A stretch of DNA of 64,000 nucleotides from Planctomycetaceae bacterium (lineage in GTDB: Bacteria; Planctomycetota; Planctomycetia; Planctomycetales; Planctomycetaceae). The notes under the pieces are model-generated. The model did not search any database. It was given only the letters and a program-made list of their open reading frames with translations, and was not told the DNA's origin. The stretch lies in NCBI GenBank assembly GCA_020426505.1, contig JAGQPX010000099.1:1-64000 (forward strand), in the 5' to 3' direction. A program made the position numbers and the translations under genes. Shown piece after piece: positions 37,044 through 46,066 of the stretch. Within the stretch, counting starts at the first letter, position 1; the number at the start of each line of letters is the position of its first letter.

Positions 37044-38210
37044 TCATTCGACCGGTTCCATGCGAACCGTCGCGGCGATCAAGCGGTGATCGGAGCCATC
37101 CAGGGACCCGATCCAGCAGCTCTCAGTCGTCCAATGTCGGCTGCTGAGAATGTGGTCAATTCGCAACCACGGCGTGTTGGACGGCCAATGGGCAGGATCG
37201 CTACAAGGCGAAGTATACCCATAACCGAACCCGGCAACGTCGAACGCGCTGCTGAGATCGTGCCAGTGCAGTTGGAACAGGCTGCTCGACGTGGGCGTGT
37301 TGAAGTCCCCCATCACCAGCAGCGGGGTCTCAAACCCATCCTGTGAGGCAAATGCCCGCGTGTCGACCGACTCCATTTCCCGCAGGTCCTGACGAACGTC
37401 CAGTTGCTCCAGACCAACGCCGCTGAGGATCGAGTCCAGTCTCAGCCTCGACAAACCGAAGCGTGCCGTCGACAGGTGCACATTGCAAATGAGAAACGGG
37501 CCGTCCGGGCTGTCAACTTCGCAGAGAATGGCCGTGATCCGACCGAACGCGTCTGAACGACAGGAGTCCCGCAGTTTCACGGGATAGCGAGAGGCGACGA
37601 AGTACTCCCCGGTGTGCACGCGTGACCAATCCTCGAAGAACGGCAGCAACATGGATATGCCGTCGTTCGCCTCCTGTAACACCACAACATCCGGGTCGAT
37701 GTCCTTGAGTTCGGACAGGGTTTTCAGAAGGTTCCCTCGTCCTCCCTGAATATTGCATGAGACAACCGTGAGTAACTCACCTGTGGAGGACGAACCCAGA
37801 ATCGACGGCAGGGGGATTCTTAGCCCCATGATCGGGACGACGACCAGTAACAGTGAAAACAGGTTGACCCAAATCCACTGACGGCGCACGATCAAGGCAG
37901 CGACAAACAGGAATAGTGGTGGCAACACGAAAAGCACGCGGGGTAGGTAGGTCATCGCCAGACTGAGCCACCAGTCTTCCGAGACCACGCAGAGCAGGAT
38001 CAGCAGCACCAGCACCACAACGAGGTCCAGCACCGACGCCACGGAGACAACCCTCCCCGCCAGTCGCGTCACTCCGGACGGCTGGCCCGCCTTCGGTGAT
38101 GGCTCAGAGTCCGGCGGGGTTGGTTCCAGGTTGGTCGTCATCGGCGACGCAGACATATCCTCGCTCGTCGGGTGTTCAGCAGGAATCTCGGAGACCGTAG
38201 CACATCGCAC
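37044..38210 (-). CDS. Membrane-anchored endonuclease/exonuclease/phosphatase (EEP) family protein
   Basis: A 388-residue protein with a proline-rich N-terminus, three hydrophobic segments (LDLVVVLVLLILLCVVS, RVLFVLPPLFLFVAALIV, LFSLLLVVVPIMGL) and a C-terminal EEP domain. Catalytic signatures: VSCNIQGG, DVVVLQEANDG (metal-binding Glu), LVMGDFNTPTSSSLF, LRIDHILSS and GSDHRLIAATV. EEP enzymes cleave phosphodiesters in nucleic acids, inositol phosphates or sphingomyelin; membrane-anchored bacterial forms face outward and are poorly characterised. Position inside the exopolysaccharide locus suggests an envelope substrate, but this is inference. ATG 38156 is an alternative start. Confidence 0.85.
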   Translation of the reverse strand: MRCATVSEIPAEHPTSEDMSASPMTTNLEPTPPDSEPSPKAGQPSGVTRLAGRVVSVASVLDLVVVLVLLILLCVVSEDWWLSLAMTYLPRVLFVLPPLFLFVAALIVRRQWIWVNLFSLLLVVVPIMGLRIPLPSILGSSSTGELLTVVSCNIQGGRGNLLKTLSELKDIDPDVVVLQEANDGISMLLPFFEDWSRVHTGEYFVASRYPVKLRDSCRSDAFGRITAILCEVDSPDGPFLICNVHLSTARFGLSRLRLDSILSGVGLEQLDVRQDLREMESVDTRAFASQDGFETPLLVMGDFNTPTSSSLFQLHWHDLSSAFDVAGFGYGYTSPCSDPAHWPSNTPWLRIDHILSSRHWTTESCWIGSLDGSDHRLIAATVRMEPVE

Positions 38211-38252
38211 GAACAGCGAGGAGACCGAATTGCTCGATCCCCGTTCGTGCGG

Positions 38253-39434
38253 TCATGTCGCCGGTTGTGGAGCAGAGCGGCTGACGAGAATCGGCTCCGG
38301 CTCGTTGGCTTCCGCCTGATGCACGAGTTGGGCCATCTCCCAAGCGGTCACGTAGTGATAGCGGAATCGGCGGTCCAACTCCGCCTGACGGGCGAGTTCA
38401 GCATGAAACGCCAGCATCTCCGGGCCGAGCATCGTTTCGAGATTGCGTTCGTTACAACCATGAGTGAACAACTTGACAAACTTCCAGTTCGGTCGCCCTG
38501 CGACATGCACGCCCGCTTTGAGCCACGCCTGCATTCGATCCCAGTTGGCGGACATGCCGTGATGGATGTCCCCGTTCTCGATCCGGGGAATCACTCCGAA
38601 CTTGCGGCTGCTCCAATCGAACAACAGGGGGCCCTGAATCATCAGGAGATGACTCTCAGGAGAGGTGCGTCCGACCGTCGCACGAATCCCCGTATCGTGA
38701 GACTTGTTCCGACCGTACTTGTCCTGTGCATAATAGATCGAATTCATCGTCGATGTCTGCGTTTCGCTGGGAGCGGACGGCATCGTGAAGTCCGCATAAC
38801 ACCCCGTCTCCAACAGAACCGTCAATTCCTGATCGACACCGCACCAGCGACCATCCAGACGCGAGTTACACAATGCCCAGTTACCGTGGATGAACCCATA
38901 GACGATCTCTCCCGTCTCCGGGTCGCGACGCAGCAAGCCGTGCTTATGGTGCAGCGTCTCCTTGAACTCCTCCAGCTTTTCTCGCAAAGACTCCGGTGTG
39001 TCGCCGTCGTGATGCAGATGCACTTCGACATCCCCGAAACCGGCCGCGCAGACCTCAGCGAGTCGATCGAGGTACTCAGGGGCATACTCGTCCTGAGGGA
39101 AGAAGTACGTGTGCTGAGGCGGGCGTCCGTCAAAGTCTCGAAACTCGCCGAATCGCTCCGGATAATCATTCACCCAACGGTCGACCCGCGCGATCGACAC
39201 GTCTTTCGATGGTCGGCCGAATTCCGGCTCGTAGTGATCACAGACGGCGATGAACACGTGCACCGGCTCATCATCGGTCAGCCGTGTACTCAATCGCCCC
39301 GAACATGTGTTTGGCGACAGATAGGCCCCCCACCAGTGCTGCATGTCCCGCGCACGGTACTCACGCACGCCAATCACGACCACTGCGATGATGGCCAGAA
39401 GTGAAAGGATTACGATGATGTTCAAAAATGTCAT
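38253..39434 (-). CDS. Membrane-anchored polysaccharide-deacetylase-like barrel protein
   Basis: A 393-residue protein with an N-terminal anchor (NIIVILSLLAIIAVVVIGV). The rest has the order of a glycoside hydrolase/deacetylase barrel: FIAVCDHYEPEFG near residue 60, QHTYFFPQDEYAPEYLDRLA, VEVHLHHDGDTPESL, FIHGNWALCNSR, and an ending WKFVKLFTHGCNERN. The Asp and His residues in CDHYEP, HLHHDGD and HGNW resemble a metal site, but the classical NodB TFDDG motif is missing. I recognise the fold class but not a named family. It lies 7 bases downstream of the NodB deacetylase gene and probably modifies or cleaves the exported polymer. Confidence 0.7.
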   Translation of the reverse strand: MTFLNIIVILSLLAIIAVVVIGVREYRARDMQHWWGAYLSPNTCSGRLSTRLTDDEPVHVFIAVCDHYEPEFGRPSKDVSIARVDRWVNDYPERFGEFRDFDGRPPQHTYFFPQDEYAPEYLDRLAEVCAAGFGDVEVHLHHDGDTPESLREKLEEFKETLHHKHGLLRRDPETGEIVYGFIHGNWALCNSRLDGRWCGVDQELTVLLETGCYADFTMPSAPSETQTSTMNSIYYAQDKYGRNKSHDTGIRATVGRTSPESHLLMIQGPLLFDWSSRKFGVIPRIENGDIHHGMSANWDRMQAWLKAGVHVAGRPNWKFVKLFTHGCNERNLETMLGPEMLAFHAELARQAELDRRFRYHYVTAWEMAQLVHQAEANEPEPILVSRSAPQPAT

Positions 39435-39440
39435 GCGGTG

Positions 39441-40319
39441 TCAGACTGAAGGTGGACTGTGGTGGACAAGGTCGGTCATTTCGAGATGGTCAGTCTGCTC
39501 GTTGAGCAAGCGAGTCCTCACGGTACGATAGAGCCGCCGTCCCATTATTCGCTTAGCGGTTGCCAACGCCATCGCTCGTCGACTCTCTGCGCGAACATCT
39601 CCCGTCAACCATCGAGAGACGGCCTCGATCGACGTGTCCGACTTGACGGCGACTCGACCGATCCGCAGCGAGTTCGACTCGATTCGCGAGATTGTCGGTT
39701 CAGAGGTGAAAATCCAGCGATAACCGATTTCCTGTGCGATTCGCTGGACACGGGGGTCGTACGAACCGCCCGGATACGCCAGCGTATCGACTTCTGAGCC
39801 AAGGATGTCTTCCAGGGTCAGTTTCGACACTTGGAGTTCCATCCTGACTTGATCGTCCGGCAAATCCGCGAGCAGCCGATGTGTCCGAGCATGCGATCCG
39901 ACAGTGAACGTGGATGAAAGCTTCTGCAGTGTTTCTTTTCGAACGAAATCGGGAAGGCCAATGAGTTCGGTCGTTACGAACAACATGGCCGTAAGGCCGT
40001 GTGATTCGAGGATTGGGCCTCCCACGTGCACGCTGTCGAGCCAACCGTCATCGAACGTCAGCAAAACTCGGGGACCTGCACTGGAGGGCGTCGCCGATCG
40101 GTGCCGGAGTGCGTCAAAACGGATCGCCCGTCCGCTCTCAGCAATCATTCGACATTGCGAGTCAAAGGTCTCTTCATCCACAAAGTAGCTCGTGATGGAC
40201 GGGCTGAGTGCATTAAAGCCAGGAAAGCTCCCGTCTGCGAAACGTGTCCGACAGACGTTGTGATACATCAGGCTGAGCACCTGATCACATGTCGGATCGG
40301 GGCGAGAGAGCATCAGCAT
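39441..40319 (-). CDS. NodB-type polysaccharide deacetylase
   Basis: A 292-residue protein of carbohydrate esterase family 4. Seen: LLTFDDGWLDSV (catalytic Asp pair), TVGSHARTHRLLADLPDD (the metal-binding His-x3-His pair), LAYPGGSYDPRV and a GYRWIFTSEP segment. No signal peptide or anchor is obvious, so it may act in the cytoplasm or be exported in another way. It overlaps the next upstream gene, a second deacetylase, by 7 bases. The two are different subtypes: this one has the variant PGG motif common in exopolysaccharide loci such as IcaB- or PgaB-like and XrtA-associated deacetylases. Confidence 0.88.
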   Translation of the reverse strand: MLMLSRPDPTCDQVLSLMYHNVCRTRFADGSFPGFNALSPSITSYFVDEETFDSQCRMIAESGRAIRFDALRHRSATPSSAGPRVLLTFDDGWLDSVHVGGPILESHGLTAMLFVTTELIGLPDFVRKETLQKLSSTFTVGSHARTHRLLADLPDDQVRMELQVSKLTLEDILGSEVDTLAYPGGSYDPRVQRIAQEIGYRWIFTSEPTISRIESNSLRIGRVAVKSDTSIEAVSRWLTGDVRAESRRAMALATAKRIMGRRLYRTVRTRLLNEQTDHLEMTDLVHHSPPSV

Positions 40320-41023
40320 TCCGTCGAGACTCCATTAGAACTCGGCGAGATCGAGATGGCGGACGGCAACCAATCAAAAACCGACACAGATTTCACATGA
40401 TCGGCGTGCCGCTGAGCAAGACGTTGCACAATCGTCGCCGCGTGGGGAAGTCGGTCGTGCAACAGAATCACATCGCCCTGATGCGGCTTGTATGAATCAC
40501 ACCAGCTGTCGGTCGAGACATCATCCGTCATGGCGAAGTCTTTCGGGTCGACGTTCCACAGAACAATCGACTGTTCGTTCTGCCAAAGGTGAACGAACTT
40601 CATCAAGCTGAGTTTTCCTTTCGGCGGACGAATCAGTGACGAATGTGTGCCGGTCAGCCGATCGATCAGCTCAGAAGTCCTCCGGGTTTCGTCTGCGAAC
40701 TGCCGAGCCGCCGTACGAGATGGTTCCGAGTGTGTGTAAGAATGGTTGCCGATCGCATGTCCCTCTTCGACGATCCTCTTGACTAACTCCGGATGCTCTG
40801 CTGCCCGCTCTCCAATGACGAAGAATGTCCCCTTCCAACCTGCCTTGGCTAATGCGTCCAACACAACGGGGGTCCATTCCGGATGCGGACCGTCATCAAA
40901 TGTCAAAGCGATCTCCACACAAGTTGCATCACCATTTGTCGAGGTTGGTCCATGCAGCAGGAATCGGTCCCGTGGCAACAGACGCGACATTGTCCCTTTG
41001 ATGAATTGTCTCCCCAGGCTCAT
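40313..41023 (-). CDS. NodB-type polysaccharide deacetylase, canonical
   Basis: A 236-residue protein with all five canonical CE4 motifs: LTFDDGPHPEWT, IGNHSYTHSEPS, RPPKGKLS, WNVDPKDFAMTDD and VILLHDRL. These bind the metal and provide the catalytic base and acid for removing N-acetyl groups from amino sugars. There is no clear signal peptide. It overlaps the glycosyltransferase gene upstream by four bases (ATGA) and the second deacetylase downstream by 7 bases. Presence of two deacetylases suggests the polymer contains N-acetylated hexosamine. Confidence 0.92.
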   Translation of the reverse strand: MSLGRQFIKGTMSRLLPRDRFLLHGPTSTNGDATCVEIALTFDDGPHPEWTPVVLDALAKAGWKGTFFVIGERAAEHPELVKRIVEEGHAIGNHSYTHSEPSRTAARQFADETRRTSELIDRLTGTHSSLIRPPKGKLSLMKFVHLWQNEQSIVLWNVDPKDFAMTDDVSTDSWCDSYKPHQGDVILLHDRLPHAATIVQRLAQRHADHVKSVSVFDWLPSAISISPSSNGVSTEC

Positions 41024-42450
41024 GTGAGCGACTCCGATGCCCGAGGGGACTGGGGAACGTCGACATCAATGGGCCTGTGCAGATTCCGCTTCCGCAACTC
41101 CCTGTCAACAGTCAGTGAGTCCAGAAGGTCGGCGAGTTGACCGGCCTGTGCACGGCGCTCGAACTGCGAGAAGTCCCATGTCAGGCCATCAGGCATCGCT
41201 CCGAGACGATGTTCCTCAAGCCGAGAGGCGAGTGCGTCAGCGATTTGATCGGCATTTGCAGGTGAGCAGATCGTCGCACCGGGGTGCTCACTCAGCACGT
41301 CACATTGATCACCCTCGGGCGTCACCGCGAAAACCGGCTTCTTTGCCGCCATGTACTCAAAGACTTTCGAAGAAATCACACGGTCTGCGTGAGGCAAATC
41401 GCTGAGCAGGAGCAACAGCGAATCTGATGTCACCATCAGTCTCACCGCCTCAGCGTGTTCGAGGTATCCCAGCCGGACTGTCTGACACGAGAGGGACGAA
41501 AGGCGATCGATGTACTCATCCTGACGTCCCGCCCGTCGCCCGGCGATCACGATCTCCAGCCGCTCTGCCAACGCGGGAGCAAGCTCGCACAACCGTCTCA
41601 CCCCCTCGACGAACGGTTCGATCGACGTCAGTTCCCACAACGTACCCGCAAACGACAAGCGAAACCGATCGACCCCGTTCCCGTAGTCCGTTCGCTCAGA
41701 GTCATTCGTGTTTGCAGAGAAGTCACTCGTATCAAAGCCATTATAGATGTGACCAGCAGTCGCACGACTGCCGGCTCTCCGTGACACCTGTTGCAGCGCA
41801 GCCGCGCTCAGAGGCGTTGTGGCCACGATCGCTTTCGCTGCACGGACGGCCCGACTCTGCATCCGACGTTGAATCCAGTTCGACAGGCGACCCGCCTGTT
41901 TGTTCTCCCAGTAGGCGTTGCTGATGTCCCATTCGTCACGGTAGTCAAGCACGAGCGGCAGACCCGTCTTGCGCGCCAGTGCTGCCCCGACCACGAGATT
42001 CGTGAACGGAGGACCGGACGCGACGATCACATCGTGCGGCGTCTCTGTCAGCAGTCGGAGTCCCTCCTTGACGGCGGCCGGATACCACAGAATCTGTGCA
42101 TCCGGTTGCAGCAAGGACTTTGCGACCGCTTTGATTCCATTTTTGATCGTGCTCTTCAGGCTGGCAGCCGTGGAGGGGCTCCCTTCGATTGCGGCGACAG
42201 ACGACTTCACTGCATAACCCGGCTCACGAGTCTTCGCCTTGCGAATGATCGTGTCTTCCGGGATGTCACGCAGCAGGCTCTCGTCAAACAACGGCACCGA
42301 AGGATTCGACACCGTCAACACCGAAGAGGACCATCCGTACTCCGGCAGAAACTTGACAAACTTGGCGACCCGCAGCACTCCCACTCCGCCCACCGGCGGA
42401 AAGAGGTACGACACGAACAGCACGCGTTTGGTGCGAGGGTCAACTGACAT
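41020..42450 (-). CDS. GT4-type glycosyltransferase
   Basis: A 476-residue GT-B enzyme. N-terminal Rossmann half: VLFVSYLFPPVGGVGVLRVA; acceptor-side segment VIVASGPPFTNLVVGAALAR and LPLVLDYRDEWD; donor half: SFAGTLWELTSIEPFVEGVR, VIAGRRAGR, then a short region with SKVFEYMAAKKPVFAVTPEG in place of the classical EX7E motif. Acts in the cytoplasm on a lipid-linked glycan. It overlaps the next GT gene by 11 bases. Sugar specificity cannot be read from sequence. Confidence 0.88.
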   Translation of the reverse strand: MSVDPRTKRVLFVSYLFPPVGGVGVLRVAKFVKFLPEYGWSSSVLTVSNPSVPLFDESLLRDIPEDTIIRKAKTREPGYAVKSSVAAIEGSPSTAASLKSTIKNGIKAVAKSLLQPDAQILWYPAAVKEGLRLLTETPHDVIVASGPPFTNLVVGAALARKTGLPLVLDYRDEWDISNAYWENKQAGRLSNWIQRRMQSRAVRAAKAIVATTPLSAAALQQVSRRAGSRATAGHIYNGFDTSDFSANTNDSERTDYGNGVDRFRLSFAGTLWELTSIEPFVEGVRRLCELAPALAERLEIVIAGRRAGRQDEYIDRLSSLSCQTVRLGYLEHAEAVRLMVTSDSLLLLLSDLPHADRVISSKVFEYMAAKKPVFAVTPEGDQCDVLSEHPGATICSPANADQIADALASRLEEHRLGAMPDGLTWDFSQFERRAQAGQLADLLDSLTVDRELRKRNLHRPIDVDVPQSPRASESLT

Positions 42451-43663
42451 GGCAACTCACCTGCTCCGTTGCCTCTGACGATGCGTCTGTTGCGCCGCAT
42501 TCACGGAACAGCCGCACAACGTCGTCAGCCATTTCGGACCATGTTCTCGGCTGATACTCCATCGCGTTCTGACGGTGTGCGCCGTCCAGCACGTCTTCGA
42601 TGCCTTCGGCGAGTGCGTCAGGACTTTGCGGCAAGACGAGCACGGAGTAGCGTTCGTCTGCGATCTCCGCGATGCTGCCCACCCGTGTCGACACGAACGG
42701 CGTCCCACACGCCAGTGACTCGCGCAACACATTCGGCAGACCTTCCGATTCGCTCGACAGCACCGTGACATTCGCCGCCCGATACCAGACTCCCAGCGAG
42801 TCAGGAGCAACGGCTCCGGTGAATAGAACACGGTCCTGCAGGCGGCGTTCACTGGCGAGCGCCTCGACCTTGCTTCGCTCCGGGCCATCACCCACCAGTG
42901 CCAGCGTGAAGTCACGACCGCGTGCCTGCAGCAGAGCCGCCGTCTCGATCAGGACGTCCAGCCGCTTGACCTCGACCATTCGCCCGACCCACAGCAACAC
43001 CGGACGATCGCTCGCTAACGAAGTGTACTCATCCGCGACCCGAATTCGTGATTCCTTGCGACCGTTCGCATGAAACAGTTCGGTGTTGATCCCTTGCGTA
43101 ATGGTGTGCACGCTTGCCGCATCAATCCCCAGTTCGATGACCTTGTTTCGCAGCCCGTCACTCACGGTGATCACCGCATCCGACTCGTTGAGGACACGTC
43201 GGACCCGCTCGCCTCTCTTGGGACAGTTGGGCAGCAACAGCACATCAGACCCACCGACGATCACCGCAGCGGGAACGCCATATTCTCGGGCTGCGCGAAG
43301 TCCCGCCTCGCCATCCGGATGTGCCCAGTAACTCAACACCGCATCAGGAGAGTGAGTTCGACAGAGTTCCCGGACGGCCGTTGCGGACGACTTCCAGAGA
43401 AACTCTCCATACTGTCCGCGACCAAATCGCGGCGGATACCAGTACGTCGGATAGGCCGCCTCGATCCGGGAGTCGCTCAGTCCGTTCGCTGCTGAGTACG
43501 TCTTGCCTTTGAGTGCACGCGGAATCACCTCCGTCCAACTGCGGGGTGACACGACGCTCACGTGATGCTCGACAGCCAGCGCGCGGCACAACTCCGAGTT
43601 GTACGTGCCCCGCGATGGATCGTCGTCATCGGGAAAGACCGTGCTAAGGAACAGTAATTTCAA
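42440..43663 (-). CDS. GT4-type glycosyltransferase, TTG start proposed
   Basis: A retaining GT4 enzyme of about 407 residues. The frame is open to an ATG at 43729, but the codons from there (MIDGRAVGLGW) are read from a repeat element. The family N-terminus is LKLLFLSTVFPDDDDPSRGT, so the TTG at 43663 is the likely start. Other motifs: HVSVVSPRSW, VPAAVIVGGSDVL, VLLWVGRMVEVKRLDVLIE, ALVGDGPERSKVEAL and the nucleotide-sugar-binding EX7E stretch SESEGLPNVLRESLACGTPF. The operon overlaps the following GT gene by 11 bases. Gene identity is solid; the start is inferred. Confidence 0.88.
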   Translation of the reverse strand: MKLLFLSTVFPDDDDPSRGTYNSELCRALAVEHHVSVVSPRSWTEVIPRALKGKTYSAANGLSDSRIEAAYPTYWYPPRFGRGQYGEFLWKSSATAVRELCRTHSPDAVLSYWAHPDGEAGLRAAREYGVPAAVIVGGSDVLLLPNCPKRGERVRRVLNESDAVITVSDGLRNKVIELGIDAASVHTITQGINTELFHANGRKESRIRVADEYTSLASDRPVLLWVGRMVEVKRLDVLIETAALLQARGRDFTLALVGDGPERSKVEALASERRLQDRVLFTGAVAPDSLGVWYRAANVTVLSSESEGLPNVLRESLACGTPFVSTRVGSIAEIADERYSVLVLPQSPDALAEGIEDVLDGAHRQNAMEYQPRTWSEMADDVVRLFRECGATDASSEATEQVSCHVS

Positions 43664-43696
43664 GGTTTCAGTATTTGAAATCGCAAGGTGAATCGA

Positions 43697-43817
43697 CCAT
43701 CCCAAGCCGACGGCTCTGCCGTCGATCATCGGTTGAATAAACGTAGATTGTGAGTTGCATCGTTGACGGACTTTTTCCCGTGATCGAACGACGGCAGAGT
43801 CGGCTTGGGATTGATGG
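43697..43817. repeat. Inverted pair of a ~35-bp repeat (BIME/REP-like) between two exopolysaccharide genes
   Basis: The unit at 43697-43727 (beginning CCATCCCAAGCCGACGG) recurs in inverted orientation at 43782-43817 (ACGACGGCAGAGTCGGCTTG and onward). The shared core on the minus strand is CGACGGCAGA...GTCGGCTTGGGAT. The first unit has an internal hairpin, ACGGC-TCT-GCCGT. The layout resembles paired REP elements. It runs over the ATG at 43729 of the flanking open frame. Confidence 0.7.
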
Positions 43818-43829
43818 GACGTTCAATAC

Positions 43830-44858
43830 TCAAATGCGACCCCGATTGCCTAAATGGTCCGCCTCGACGCCATTCAACGATCGACGAAACGCTTCGTCGA
43901 ACGAAACGTCCGGCTGCCACCTGAGACGATCCTTGGCCTTTTGGTTCGTGTACCTGAGCGGCTTCCAGATACTCGCTGTGCGATAGGGAGTCAGCACGCC
44001 GGGCAACTGGCCACGTGACCAACGGTGATACCAGTCATACGTGCCAGCCATCGGTTGAATGAGCTGGCGTGGCACCCACACGGACGTGACCTTCTCTCCG
44101 GCGCACTTGCACATGCGCAGCAGCCCCTTCGCGGTCGGCAGGTCATCGTCTATCAAATTGAACACCTCCCCTTCGACTCCGTCTGCGAGACCGGCTTGGC
44201 GAATGGCGGACGCGCAGTTGTCGACGTAGGTGTACGGCAGCGTTTGTGTGCCCCCCATCCTCACCATGAGGGGTCCGAGTTGGAGTCCGACCCGTGCGCT
44301 GAGCACCCCGCGACCCGGGCCGATGATCACACCGGGACGGACAATCACGAGTGGAAGTCCCGTCTCCTTTGAGACCTCTCGTGCCGCGCGTTCCTGCATG
44401 ACTTTGCTGTACGTGTAGGGATCGCGGAGATGCGGATACGGGTCGATCGGCGATTGTTCGTCAAGCAAATCCCCCGCTCGCATCGTGCTGGTGCCGTACA
44501 CTCCCAGTGAACTGACGAGCACGAACCGCTGCAGGTTAGCATCGGCAGCCGCTCGCATCACCGTTCGAGTCGGGACGACCGAGCTGAGAAACAGAGTCGA
44601 GGTGCTCCCGCCCAGTCCGGCAGCGACGTGATACACCACCGAGCATCCGGTCATCGCCTCCCGGCAAGCCTCCTCGTTCGAGAGTTCGGCAGCGCGAACG
44701 TCAACACCGTTCCACAGGTCATTGCCGACTGTTCGTCGAAGCGGCTCCACATCGCTCGATGGACGCACGAGACAACACACGTCGACACCATCTTCCCTGA
44801 GAAGACGTACAAGTCGCCGTCCCAGAAAGCCCGTTGCTCCGGTGACAAGCACACTCAT
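43830..44858 (-). CDS. NAD(P)-dependent NDP-sugar epimerase/dehydratase (extended SDR)
   Basis: A 342-residue extended short-chain dehydrogenase. Cofactor loop VTGATGFLGRRLVRLL at the N-terminus, Asp/Glu region near VRPSSDVE, catalytic YTYSK (Tyr-x3-Lys) followed by VMQERAAREV, and an upstream Ser in FVLVSSLGVYG. Such enzymes epimerise, reduce or dehydrate nucleotide sugars or related substrates. The start overlaps the oxidoreductase gene by four bases (ATGA), and together they may prepare a modified sugar. Exact substrate unknown. Confidence 0.88.
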   Translation of the reverse strand: MSVLVTGATGFLGRRLVRLLREDGVDVCCLVRPSSDVEPLRRTVGNDLWNGVDVRAAELSNEEACREAMTGCSVVYHVAAGLGGSTSTLFLSSVVPTRTVMRAAADANLQRFVLVSSLGVYGTSTMRAGDLLDEQSPIDPYPHLRDPYTYSKVMQERAAREVSKETGLPLVIVRPGVIIGPGRGVLSARVGLQLGPLMVRMGGTQTLPYTYVDNCASAIRQAGLADGVEGEVFNLIDDDLPTAKGLLRMCKCAGEKVTSVWVPRQLIQPMAGTYDWYHRWSRGQLPGVLTPYRTASIWKPLRYTNQKAKDRLRWQPDVSFDEAFRRSLNGVEADHLGNRGRI

Positions 44859-46054
44859 GAGACCTGCTCCGTTTCGCTGATGACCTCGTCCAGATCGTCG
44901 ACTTCGCTTTGAGAATTCGCCTTACGGTCAGATAGCCGGGGTGATGCTCCCGAAAGGGCTGCCAGTCGTTTTGCTCCGGTTCGCACTCGGCAATGACGGA
45001 ACATCGTGTCCATCACGCGTGTAACGCGGAGCATTTCGTCATAGGCGATCGGCGGTGACGAGCCGTCGAGAATTGACCGGTAGTACAACTCAAACAGTGT
45101 CCGCATGCCGGCGAAGTAGTGGATGTCGCTCTTCAGGAACCGCCACAGGTTGTGACGAAGATTGCTCGCCCCTTCCCGCCAGTGTCGCCAGGGCATCTCG
45201 ATCTTTCCGAACGCACCGGGCAGACGGCTCTGACGAATGACACGGATCGTCTGTGCGTCAAAGTCGACTTCAAGACCTCCCTTCGGTCCGTAGACACGTG
45301 AGATTCGCTGCGGTTGAATTCGCGTGGAAAAGAACAACGAACCGGTGACGGTCTTTCCCCTGAGATGAGCGACCATCTCAGTCGGAAACGTTGCGGTGCC
45401 TGCGGCGTACCAATGGGCATCAACTCTAGGCTGCGTATCCTGCATGTACTCGGTGATGCGATATAGGGGGTGCGAGATGGTGTTCTGGAACAAACCGCCA
45501 GGCAATCTGCGGACCCAGTGATCCGGGTTCCCCGTGACCTGTCGTCCGAACTGACCGCTGAGCGGGTAGCCCAACACCGATTCGACATGCGACACCTCAC
45601 CGATCACTCCCGCGTCGACGAGTTCCCGGCAACGGAGCCAGATCGGATCAAACAACTGGTCGTGTCCGAGGCATAACGATTTTCCGGTTCGAGTGACCGT
45701 CTCCAGCAGACTTTCGGCCTCTGAGAAATCCACGGTCAATGGCTTCTCGACGTAAACATGGACTCCGCTTACAAGCAATCGTGTCGCGAGTTCGCAATGC
45801 GTGTGCGCGGGCGTTGTGACGTGCACGACATCCGGCTTCGCTTCCGCCAACATTGCCGACAGGTCCGAGTCGGCGCGAGGAACCCCGAACCTCGCCGCTG
45901 CCTGATCCGCGAGATCCTGATGCACATCGCAAACGGCGACCAACTCTGCGCAGTCGATCTTGCGGATTTCCTGCAAATGGGCGTCCGCAATCTGGCCACA
46001 ACCAATCAAAGCGATTCGTAAGTTCGGTGTTCTGCTGGACATTGTTTCGGTCAA
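44855..46054 (-). CDS. Gfo/Idh/MocA-family oxidoreductase
   Basis: A 399-residue NAD(P)-dependent sugar oxidoreductase. Seen: the Rossmann loop IALIGCGQIADAHLQEI, DVVHVTTPAHTHCELA, and the lysine motif YVEKPLTVD (catalytic Lys region); the C-terminal half contains a beta-sheet substrate domain. In exopolysaccharide loci this family oxidises or reduces a nucleotide-linked sugar, often with an adjacent epimerase, as here. It overlaps the epimerase gene by four bases and lies 12 bases downstream of a glycosyltransferase gene. Confidence 0.9.
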   Translation of the reverse strand: MTETMSSRTPNLRIALIGCGQIADAHLQEIRKIDCAELVAVCDVHQDLADQAAARFGVPRADSDLSAMLAEAKPDVVHVTTPAHTHCELATRLLVSGVHVYVEKPLTVDFSEAESLLETVTRTGKSLCLGHDQLFDPIWLRCRELVDAGVIGEVSHVESVLGYPLSGQFGRQVTGNPDHWVRRLPGGLFQNTISHPLYRITEYMQDTQPRVDAHWYAAGTATFPTEMVAHLRGKTVTGSLFFSTRIQPQRISRVYGPKGGLEVDFDAQTIRVIRQSRLPGAFGKIEMPWRHWREGASNLRHNLWRFLKSDIHYFAGMRTLFELYYRSILDGSSPPIAYDEMLRVTRVMDTMFRHCRVRTGAKRLAALSGASPRLSDRKANSQSEVDDLDEVISETEQVS

Positions 46055-46066
46055 CCTGTGTGCTGT

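Noticed and set aside
38172-39404. Long plus-strand open frame opposite the deacetylase-like gene
   Set aside because: It mirrors a conserved protein on the other strand, has no ribosome site and encodes an unlikely Arg/His-rich protein.
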